A stretch of DNA of 10,373 nt from Bacteroidales bacterium (GTDB lineage Bacteria; Bacteroidota; Bacteroidia; Bacteroidales; UBA932): positions 1 through 10,373 of the forward strand of contig JAFYIK010000281.1 of NCBI GenBank assembly GCA_017538685.1. The letters are read 5' to 3'. The notes below the pieces were generated by a model that was not told the origin of the DNA, did not search any database, and saw only the letters and a program-made list of their open reading frames with translations. Within the stretch, counting starts at the first letter, position 1, and the number at the start of each line of letters is the position of its first letter. This document shows positions 1 to 6,336 of the stretch, piece after piece. Made by a program: the position numbers and the translations under genes.

Positions 1-241
1 AGGCGACTACGCCGCCGGCAAGGCGCTGATCGAGAAATACGCGGTCAACATCGATCCCGAACTCCACAAGGAAGTGAAGGCGCGTTACGAGGCGCTTCAC
101 CTCAAACCCTATGGCGGTTTCATCAACCCGGAGATCGTGCCCGTCAAGAAAGGCGGCAAAATCGTGGACTACAAAGTCGAGTATCCGGACGATTTCCTCG
201 CCCAGCAGCTTGAATACGGAAAGAAATACCGCGCACTGTAA
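1..241 (+). CDS. C-terminal end of a probable M49-family peptidase (dipeptidyl-peptidase III-like), 5' truncated
   Basis: An open frame enters from the left edge (first whole codon at base 2) and ends at TAA 239-241, giving 79 residues. The fragment contains LHKEVKARYEALHLKPYGGF followed by INPEIVP and a charged tail ending in YGKKYRAL. In Bacteroidota M49 peptidases I recall a C-terminal stretch of the form (L/H)LxPYxGFxNP followed by an acidic segment, and this fits. M49 enzymes are zinc dipeptidyl peptidases with HEXXGH and EECRAD motifs. Those lie further upstream and are not in this window, so the call rests on the tail alone. The frame shows ordinary high-GC codon use like its neighbours. 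It converges on ribF 44 bp downstream, so it is a separate transcription unit from the glycogen genes. The identity is moderately sure; that it is a real coding end is very likely. Confidence 0.6.
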   Translation, partial: GDYAAGKALIEKYAVNIDPELHKEVKARYEALHLKPYGGFINPEIVPVKKGGKIVDYKVEYPDDFLAQQLEYGKKYRAL

Positions 242-253
242 TTAAAAGAGGAT

Positions 254-285
254 TTCGTACACGAAACGGGCTTCTTGTGTACGAA
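254..285. terminator. Inverted repeat between convergent genes, candidate terminator
   Basis: TTCGTACAC (254-262) and GTGTACGAA (277-285) are perfect 9-bp complements around a 14-nt spacer. The right arm ends one base before the ribF stop codon, and the left arm begins 12 bases after the peptidase stop. On the minus strand the hairpin is followed within a few bases by a short T run (CTCTTTTAATT), which suits termination of the glycogen-ribF transcript. On the plus strand no T run follows. The stem is only moderately GC rich, so a weak terminator or mRNA 3'-end stabiliser is equally possible. The position, filling nearly the whole gap of a convergent gene pair, is the main support. Confidence 0.5.
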
Positions 286-1293
286 CTATGCGGGAATCAA
301 GGCGCTGGCGGCGGCGCGGTCGCGGAGAAGTTGGGTTTTCAGTTCCTCGAAGGAATTGAAATGTATTTCGTCGCGGAGTTTGTCCACGAAGGTCACTTTC
401 AGGTCCAGGCCGTAAATCTCTTCGTCGAAGTCGAAGATGTTGGTCTCGATCTTTTCATTGTGGTCTATGTTCGTCATTCCCCACAGCTGTCGGCCTTCGA
501 CCTCGACTCTCGTCAGATACGCCCCGACTCCCGGAAGGCACTTCAGGGGTTCGCGCAATTTCATATTCGCAGTCGGAAAGCCTATCGTCCGGCCCATCAT
601 ATTTCCGCTCACCACTACCCCGCTCAAACTGTACTCGTATCCGAGCATCTGAGCCGCCGATTTTACATCTCCAGCACTCAAAGTCTTCCTGATTTTGGTG
701 GAAGAAATATAATTAGGGGATGCTGACTCTCCCCAGCAAATCTGTGCCACCCTCGGCCTTTCTTCTACGGGGGACACCCCCGAATCCCCCAGCGGCCTTT
801 CTCCCTTTCCGTATTTGTCTTCGTCAAATACCCGGGCCGGCCGGGCGTCTGATGACGCCTTATTACCCACCGCACAAGCAGAAACCACTTCCGCCTTTAA
901 TCCAACTATATCGGATAATGCGACTATCTGTTCCGTCGAGAGCCCGTCGGAGCCGAAGCGGTTGTCGTAACCCAGAACGATGGAAGTAACGCCATAATCC
1001 TTCTGCAGGAGTTCCAGATACTCCCGTGCAGTCAGGGCTGCGAAGTCGCGAGTGAAAGGGAGAACCTCGACGCGATCCACGCCGAGCCCCTTCAGAAGCG
1101 CGATTTTTTCGTCGAGCGAAGTAAGGAGGCGAAGGTCGCGGGAGCCGCCGCGCAGCACCGTCCTGGGGTGAGGCCAGAAAGTGAGGATGAGACTCTGCTC
1201 GGAGCGCTCGCGCGCCGTCTCGAGCAGAGTCTCTATCACTGCGCGGTGCCCGAGGTGGACACCGTCGAAAAAGCCTGTCGCCGCTACAGCCAT
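286..1293 (-). CDS. ribF: Bifunctional riboflavin kinase / FAD synthetase RibF, with an in-frame insertion
   Basis: RibF phosphorylates riboflavin to FMN and adenylates FMN to FAD in the cytoplasm. The 335-residue protein starts directly on the first strand of the FAD-synthetase domain. TGFFDGVHLGH (residues 6-16) is the nucleotidyltransferase GxFDGxHxGH motif and ISSTKIR (196-202) is the second conserved motif of that domain. The kinase domain shows GRTIGFPTANM (234-244) and the C-terminal EIYGLDLKVTFVDKLRDE-type block (about 292-309). The usual NIGxRPT segment of the kinase domain reads NIDHNEKIE here (275-283), a mild departure. The start is firm: an in-frame TAA lies immediately before the ATG at 1291-1293. 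That ATG overlaps the last 10 bases of glgP, suggesting translational coupling. Residues about 143-193 are an insertion between the two nucleotidyltransferase motifs that ordinary RibF lacks; it is hydrophilic and hairpin-rich at DNA level. The frame stays open through it and both flanking motifs are intact, so the enzyme is probably functional. Confidence 0.93.
   Translation of the reverse strand: MAVAATGFFDGVHLGHRAVIETLLETARERSEQSLILTFWPHPRTVLRGGSRDLRLLTSLDEKIALLKGLGVDRVEVLPFTRDFAALTAREYLELLQKDYGVTSIVLGYDNRFGSDGLSTEQIVALSDIVGLKAEVVSACAVGNKASSDARPARVFDEDKYGKGERPLGDSGVSPVEERPRVAQICWGESASPNYISSTKIRKTLSAGDVKSAAQMLGYEYSLSGVVVSGNMMGRTIGFPTANMKLREPLKCLPGVGAYLTRVEVEGRQLWGMTNIDHNEKIETNIFDFDEEIYGLDLKVTFVDKLRDEIHFNSFEELKTQLLRDRAAASALIPA
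715..867. repeat. Hairpin-rich in-frame insertion inside ribF (possible palindromic or mobile repeat element)
   Basis: This stretch encodes RibF residues about 143-193, which have no counterpart in normal RibF. Boundaries are approximate, set from the protein. At DNA level it is crowded with short perfect inverted repeats: GGGGA/TCCCC (716-720, 730-734) or alternatively TGCTG/CAGCA (721-725, 734-738); GGGGG-ACA-CCCCC (769-781); GTATTTG/CAAATAC (811-817, 825-831); CCCGG/CCGGG (831-835, 841-845); and GGCGTC-TGAT-GACGCC (844-859). A 10-bp direct repeat CGGCCTTTCT (754-763, 793-802) is spaced by 39 bases, a multiple of three, giving a repeated ERP in the protein. The encoded peptide is charged and rich in Gly and Pro, as expected for a surface loop. 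It resembles in kind the Rickettsia palindromic elements that insert into genes in frame, but I do not recognise this particular sequence as a named family. That it is mobile is inference. Confidence 0.5.
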
Positions 1294-3839
1294 TTAACCA
1301 CGGGGAAATCCTGGCGGTGAGGAAGCAGGTCGTTCTTCGGGTAGATGCGTGTGCCTACCTGATACATACCCGTCCTCTCCGGGAGCACGTTCACCCTGAA
1401 GGTCGCGATGCCGTTCTGGAAGCTGACGAGCTCGAAGGGAGCGACTTCCTGAATGTGGTGCGCGCCCTTGGCGTCGGTGCTGGTGAAGAGCATCTCCACC
1501 CCGATGTATTCCGGCTTGATACGGCCCATATCGATCACCACTTCGCCGGTCAGCAGATTCTCCTGCGAAAGCACGTAGGATGCGCCCGGCTGGGTGTACG
1601 AAACGATACGCATATTGTCCCACTCATCGGCCATAAAGCGCTTCCAATCGGCGATTTCGCGTGCGATTGCAGCCTTGTTCGCGGCAAGCTGCGTATAACG
1701 CTCCGCCTGCGGGATGTAGTACTGGTTGCAGTAGTCCGTGAGCATACGGTTGGTCGTGAAGTTGGATGCGACCTTGGCGATGGTGTTCTTTATGTAGCTG
1801 ATCCACTTGACGGGAAGGCCGCTCTGGGCGTCTACGTCGTAGTAGTCGGGAGCGATTTCGTTCTCGATGGTGGCGTAGATAGTCGCAGCATCCAGCTCGT
1901 TCTGGTAGTCCTGGTCGTCATAGGTGCGCTCGAGCGGGAGAGCCCAGCCGGCGTCCTTCTGATAACCTTCCACCCACCAGCCGTCGAGCACTGAGAAGTG
2001 CATAACGCCGTTCATCGAAGCCTTCTCTCCGGAGGTTCCGGAAGCCTCAAGCGGACGGGTCGGGTTGTTCATCCACACGTCCACGCCCTGGACGAGCCTC
2101 TTTGCGAGGGTGATATCATAGCCGGGCACGAACACTATCTTGCCGATGAAGCGGGGATCCTTGCTGATCTCCACGATCTGCTTGATGAGGTCCTGACCTG
2201 CCTGGTCGGCGGGGTGTGCCTTACCTGCGAAGATGAACTGCACCGGGCAGTTCGGATTGTTCACGATAGCATCCAGCCTGTCAAGGTCGCGGAAGAGGAG
2301 CGTCGCCCTCTTGTAGGTGGCGAAACGACGGGCAAAACCTATCGTCAGCACGTCGTCGTGGAGGTTCTCCTTGATGGTGACGATCTGACCCGGGGTGTAA
2401 TGTGCACTCACGGCGGGATCGGAAAGACGGTCCCTGACCGACTTGATGAGTTCGGTCTTGAGGATCTTGCGGACGTCCCAGATTTCCTGGTCGGAGACGT
2501 TGTAAATTCCGTCGAAGCAGCTCTTGTCGTAGTGCGAAGTCTTAAACTCGTCGCCGAAGACCTTTGCGTGAAGCGCTTTCCATTCCTTGGATGCCCAGGT
2601 CGGATAGTGAACGCCGTTCGTGACATAGCTGATATAGAGCTCCTCGGGCAGATAACCGGGATACATCGAAGCGAAGATATCCTGGCTCACCTTGCCGTGA
2701 AGCATCGACACGCCGTTCACATTCTGGCTCATCGAGGCCGCGAGGGTGCTCATCGAGAACTTCTCGTCGTGGTCGTCCGGATTCAGCTTGCCGAGGGCCA
2801 TAAACTCCCTCCAGTCGAGGCCGAAGCGGCGCGGGTAGTGTCCGAGATACTGGCCGAGCAGCTCTTCGGTGAAGGCGTCGTGGCCGGCGGGCACGGGGGT
2901 ATGGGTTGTGTAGAGGGACGACGCGCGGACGAGCTCCATAGCTTCGCCGTAGGCGTGATGGCCGTCTTCCATAAACTCGCGCAGCCTTTCAAGGCCGGCG
3001 AAGGCGGCGTGGCCCTCATTGTAATGGTACACGGTGGGGTTGAGGCCGAGGCTGCGCAGCGCGCGCACACCTCCGATGCCAAGCAGGATCTCCTGCTTCA
3101 GGCGGTTTTCCCAGTCACCTCCGTAGAGCTGATGGGTGACCGAACGGTCCTCGGGCGAGTTCGCCTCGAAGTCGGTGTCCAGAAGGTAAAGGTCCGTCCT
3201 TCCGACGGCCACCTTCCATATGCGGGCGTTCAGCTGGCGTCCGGGGAAGCTCATCTGCACGGTCTTCCAGTTGCCGTTTTCGTCCAGCACGGGCTCGCCG
3301 GGAATCTTCATAAAGTCCTGGGCGTCATAGCCTGCGACCTGGTTGCCCTGAGGGGTAAGGCGCTGGGTGAAGTAACCGTAGCGGTAGAGAAGGCCCACAG
3401 CCACGAGGTTTACGTTCATATCGCTCGTCTCCTTCAGATAGTCGCCGGCAAGGATGCCGAGACCGCCCGAATAGATCTTGAGCGAGGTGTCGAGGCCGTA
3501 CTCCATACAGAAATATGCCACTGAAGGTTCGGTCCTCTGTTTTTTGAGCTCCATATAGGAGTCGAACTCCTTCATAACGGCGGCCAGACGGCCAAGGAAT
3601 TCGGCATCGCAAGCGAGCTGCTTATATCGTTTGAGAGTTACTTTGTCGAGAATCACCATCGGGTTGTGGCCGGATTTGTGCCACAGTTCGGCGTCGATGC
3701 TCTTGAACAGCGCCTTTGCGCTGTCGTTCCAGCACCACCAGAGGTTTTTGCACAGAGTTTCCAGCCCTCTGAGCTCCTCGGGAAGGTGACGGGTGACCAT
3801 CACGCTCTGCCAGGATGGGGTTGCGTTGAGGTTATACAT
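1284..3839 (-). CDS. glgP: Alpha-glucan (glycogen/maltodextrin) phosphorylase, GT35, with N-terminal DUF3417 region
   Basis: This PLP enzyme phosphorolyses alpha-1,4-glucan ends to glucose-1-phosphate. The 851-residue protein is of the alpha-glucan phosphorylase subfamily rather than the classical MalP/GlgP type. The N-terminal block LPEELRGLETLCKNLWWCWN (residues 19-38) is typical of DUF3417. The catalytic part shows YNEGHAAFAGLERLREF (273-289), THTPVPAGHD (312-321), FARRFATYKRATLLFRDLDR (502-521) and FAGKAHPAD (537-545). EASGTSGEKASMNG (598-611) followed by SVLDGWWVEGY contains the probable PLP lysine, K606. The ATG at 3837-3839 is preceded by AGGA six bases upstream, sharing the TAG stop of the GH57 gene, with 8 bp between the two genes. 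Its 3' end overlaps ribF by 10 bp. No signal peptide is present. It probably consumes the glycogen made by the GT4 and GlgB proteins encoded upstream in the same run. Confidence 0.95.
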   Translation of the reverse strand: MYNLNATPSWQSVMVTRHLPEELRGLETLCKNLWWCWNDSAKALFKSIDAELWHKSGHNPMVILDKVTLKRYKQLACDAEFLGRLAAVMKEFDSYMELKKQRTEPSVAYFCMEYGLDTSLKIYSGGLGILAGDYLKETSDMNVNLVAVGLLYRYGYFTQRLTPQGNQVAGYDAQDFMKIPGEPVLDENGNWKTVQMSFPGRQLNARIWKVAVGRTDLYLLDTDFEANSPEDRSVTHQLYGGDWENRLKQEILLGIGGVRALRSLGLNPTVYHYNEGHAAFAGLERLREFMEDGHHAYGEAMELVRASSLYTTHTPVPAGHDAFTEELLGQYLGHYPRRFGLDWREFMALGKLNPDDHDEKFSMSTLAASMSQNVNGVSMLHGKVSQDIFASMYPGYLPEELYISYVTNGVHYPTWASKEWKALHAKVFGDEFKTSHYDKSCFDGIYNVSDQEIWDVRKILKTELIKSVRDRLSDPAVSAHYTPGQIVTIKENLHDDVLTIGFARRFATYKRATLLFRDLDRLDAIVNNPNCPVQFIFAGKAHPADQAGQDLIKQIVEISKDPRFIGKIVFVPGYDITLAKRLVQGVDVWMNNPTRPLEASGTSGEKASMNGVMHFSVLDGWWVEGYQKDAGWALPLERTYDDQDYQNELDAATIYATIENEIAPDYYDVDAQSGLPVKWISYIKNTIAKVASNFTTNRMLTDYCNQYYIPQAERYTQLAANKAAIAREIADWKRFMADEWDNMRIVSYTQPGASYVLSQENLLTGEVVIDMGRIKPEYIGVEMLFTSTDAKGAHHIQEVAPFELVSFQNGIATFRVNVLPERTGMYQVGTRIYPKNDLLPHRQDFPVVKWL

Positions 3840-3847
3840 AAAATGTC

Positions 3848-5032
3848 CTACTGTTTTGTTTCTAGTGCTTCATCCACACGGATTGCGAAATCGCTGAGCA
3901 CATTCATAAAGTTGATGAACGCCTCATAAGGCGTGTCATAGGGGTTGAAATACTTATGGACGTCGCCGTCGGAGAAGAACTTCGTGCACATATAGTACAG
4001 ATGGTCGCTCTCCTGGAGATGACCGTAGTCCGCCCAGAGGATAGGGTCGTTGAGGATTGCGAGCTTCTCACCGAGGGCATACACCTTGTTGAAGGCGTCC
4101 GCCTGGAGCTCGTTTCCGAGCCAAGCGGTGAGGTCGCGCTCTTCGTCCGCCCAGGAAATCGGGTTCGGAACGGAAAGCGGGGCGACGGCGTCGTACTTGG
4201 CCGCGGCCTCCGAAGGGGTCACGAATTCGTACTGGCGGTCTGCAAGTATCTTCTTCGGCAGGGCCTTCATAAAATCAAAGATGCCGGACTCGGCTTTGTT
4301 GTGCTCGCCGAAGGTCTCGTAGTCCATAAAGAGGTTGATCACCTCGCCCGGAGCTGCGTCCAGCGCGTCCTTGAAGGTGTCTGCGGTGATAGCGCCCTGG
4401 GTGCCGAAGCGGAAGGCGATGTCGTCCGAGAGCATATAGTTGCGCAGAAGGAGTTTCTGATCCTCCACCAGGTCGTTGGAGTAGAGATAGTTCGGGCTCC
4501 TCCAACCCATAATGTGGCGCGCGCCTTCGGTCAGGACGGTCTTGAAGCCCATATCGTAGACGAGCTTGCCGATGCTGTCGGAATAGACGAGCTCCGTGTT
4601 ACGGAAGGTCGTCGGGGTCTGGCCGAAATACTCCTGGATGGCAGCCTGATGCTTGAGCACCTGATGACGGAACTCAGCTTCGTTGCCTATAGAAGCGAGG
4701 GAATGGTAATAGGTCTCGGAAAGGAATTCCACACAGCCGGTCTTAGCTAACTGCTGGAAACTCTCGATCACCTCGGGAGCATACCTGTCGAACTGTTCGA
4801 GCACGGAGCCGGACAGCGAGAACGCCACCTTGAACTTGCCCTTGCCTGCCTTGATGGCCCCGAGAAGGAGTTCGTTCATCGGGAGGTAGCACTTGCGAGC
4901 AACCCTCTTCAGGATAGTTCTGTTGGCGAAGTCGTCGTAGTAGTGAGAGTCCTTGCCGATATCAAAGAAGCGATACTGACGAAGCCTTGTAGGCTGATGG
5001 ACCTGAAAATACAGACATATAGATTTTGCCAT
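3848..5032 (-). CDS. Glycoside hydrolase family 57 alpha-amylase-like protein, cytoplasmic
   Basis: GH57 enzymes hydrolyse or transfer alpha-glucans by a retaining mechanism on a (beta/alpha)7 barrel. The 394-residue protein has the five family regions in order: FQVHQPTR (residues 9-16), EFLSETYYHSL (102-112), FRNTELVYSDSIG (143-155) with probable nucleophile E147, LFMDYETFGEH (234-244) with probable acid/base D237, and SWADEERDLTAWLGNELQ (293-310). No signal peptide is visible, so it acts on internal glucan, consistent with its place between the synthase and phosphorylase genes, with gaps of 12 and 8 bp. In Bacteroidota such a gene commonly accompanies the GT4 glycogen synthase. Whether it is a true alpha-amylase, a 4-alpha-glucanotransferase or a helper in making or trimming primers cannot be told from the motifs. 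It is too short, and lacks the extra domains, to be a GH57 branching enzyme or amylopullulanase. Confidence 0.9.
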   Translation of the reverse strand: MAKSICLYFQVHQPTRLRQYRFFDIGKDSHYYDDFANRTILKRVARKCYLPMNELLLGAIKAGKGKFKVAFSLSGSVLEQFDRYAPEVIESFQQLAKTGCVEFLSETYYHSLASIGNEAEFRHQVLKHQAAIQEYFGQTPTTFRNTELVYSDSIGKLVYDMGFKTVLTEGARHIMGWRSPNYLYSNDLVEDQKLLLRNYMLSDDIAFRFGTQGAITADTFKDALDAAPGEVINLFMDYETFGEHNKAESGIFDFMKALPKKILADRQYEFVTPSEAAAKYDAVAPLSVPNPISWADEERDLTAWLGNELQADAFNKVYALGEKLAILNDPILWADYGHLQESDHLYYMCTKFFSDGDVHKYFNPYDTPYEAFINFMNVLSDFAIRVDEALETKQ

Positions 5033-5044
5033 AACCGTGTGTGT

Positions 5045-6334
5045 TTACTTTACGAGTGAATAATAAATGTCCTTGAGCTTTGCAGCTGCGTGATCCCACT
5101 TGAGGGCGTTAACCTCGTCGAAGCCCTGCTTCGCGGCGAAGTCTGCCAGCGCAGGATACTTGATGAGGGCGTAAATGTCGTCAGCCATAGCGTCCACATC
5201 CCAGAAGTTCACCTTGAAGGCGTACTTCAGGATTTCGGCGGCGCCGGACTGGAAAGAGATGATACTCGGGACATTGCTGCGCATAGCCTCGAGGGGGGAG
5301 ATACCGAAGGGTTCGCTCACGGACGGCATAATGTACACGTCGCTGAGTGCGAACATCTTCTGGACGTCGGCTCCGCGGAGGAAGCCGGTGAAGTGGAAGC
5401 GGTCGGAGATGCCGAGCTTCGCCACCTGGCGGATGGCGCGGTTCATCATATCACCGCTTCCAGCCATCACAAAGCGGACGTGGTCCGTGCGCTTAAGGAC
5501 TTTCGCGGCGGCGTCGATGAAGTACTCGGGGCCTTTCTGGAAGGTGATACGTCCGAGGAAGGTGACTATCTTGTCCTGGACTCCCCTCTTGATCTCGATG
5601 TTCTCGCGCCCGCTGAAATCCACCGCGTTGTGGACTGCGACGACTTTGTCAGGGCTGATTCCGTATTTGTTGATGACTATGTTGCGGGTAAGCTCGGAGA
5701 CGGCCACAACTTTGTCGGCGGCCTCCATTCCGCGGCGCTCGATCGCATACACGCGGGAGTCCACCATATCGTCTGTTCCACGGTCGAACGAGGTAGCGTG
5801 GACGTGGACCACGAGCGGTTTGCCCGTCAGCTCCTTCGCCGCGATGCCGGCGAGGTAGGTCAGCCAGTCGTGGGCGTGGATCACGTCGAAGTCGTCCTTG
5901 CGCTGCATAGCGATGGTTCCGCCCACCTGCGCGTACCTGCTCACCTCTTCGAGGAGGTTCGCGCCGTACTTGCCGGAGAACTTGAACTTCTGGCCGAAAC
6001 CGATGGTGGTCTCGGTGAGCTTCTTTTTCTTCATTTCCTCGATGGCCTCGAAATACTCGTCGGGGTCCACGTAAGGAACGATGTTGGAATCGACGCAGAT
6101 GAACTTGACCTTATCGAGGAACTCGTCCACCGTCTCGCTTACGTTTTCGACGGCGACATCGCTCGCGTTGATAATCTTGGTGCAGCTTTCATCTTCGTCT
6201 CCGCTGGCCGCGGGCATCACGAACAGGGTCTCCACGCCGTTGTGCGCAAGGCCTTCCACGATACCCTTGCAGGCGGTTCCGAGGCCGCCCGCGATGTGGG
6301 GAGGAAACTCCCAGCCGAACATCAGTACTCTCAT
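5045..6334 (-). CDS. Glycogen synthase-like glycosyltransferase (GT4 fold family)
   Basis: A GT-B retaining glycosyltransferase that most likely extends alpha-1,4-glucan chains. The 429-residue protein opens with MRVLMFGWEFPPHIAGGLG (residues 1-19), a starch-synthase-like N-terminal domain in which the lysine of the classical KxGGL motif is not conserved. It continues with FDVIHAHDWLTYLAG (149-163), GRITFQKGPE (261-270) and SEPFGISPLEAM (340-351), the last carrying the conserved glutamate pair of the donor site, E341 and E349. Sequence style and operon context (next to GlgB, debranching enzyme, GH57 and GlgP) argue for glycogen synthesis rather than cell-surface sugar transfer. The donor could be UDP-glucose or ADP-glucose; no glgC lies in the window, and the sequence alone does not decide. 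A maltose-1-phosphate-forming GlgM-like role is an alternative I consider less likely. Start ATG 6332-6334 is two bases after the stop of the debranching gene and has a strong Shine-Dalgarno sequence. Confidence 0.88.
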   Translation of the reverse strand: MRVLMFGWEFPPHIAGGLGTACKGIVEGLAHNGVETLFVMPAASGDEDESCTKIINASDVAVENVSETVDEFLDKVKFICVDSNIVPYVDPDEYFEAIEEMKKKKLTETTIGFGQKFKFSGKYGANLLEEVSRYAQVGGTIAMQRKDDFDVIHAHDWLTYLAGIAAKELTGKPLVVHVHATSFDRGTDDMVDSRVYAIERRGMEAADKVVAVSELTRNIVINKYGISPDKVVAVHNAVDFSGRENIEIKRGVQDKIVTFLGRITFQKGPEYFIDAAAKVLKRTDHVRFVMAGSGDMMNRAIRQVAKLGISDRFHFTGFLRGADVQKMFALSDVYIMPSVSEPFGISPLEAMRSNVPSIISFQSGAAEILKYAFKVNFWDVDAMADDIYALIKYPALADFAAKQGFDEVNALKWDHAAAKLKDIYYSLVK

Positions 6335-6336
6335 TT

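Noticed and set aside
286..1293. The possibility that ribF is a pseudogene because of its odd central segment.
   Set aside because: The frame is open throughout, both catalytic domains keep their signature motifs, and the insertion is in frame between them.
1998..3524. A 508-codon open frame on the plus strand opposite glgP, and similar long antisense frames opposite the other genes (for example 5090-6352 and 6415-7689).
   Set aside because: They lie wholly inside strongly supported genes, show no recognisable domains, and are the expected by-product of GC-rich third codon positions, which deplete stop codons on the opposite strand.
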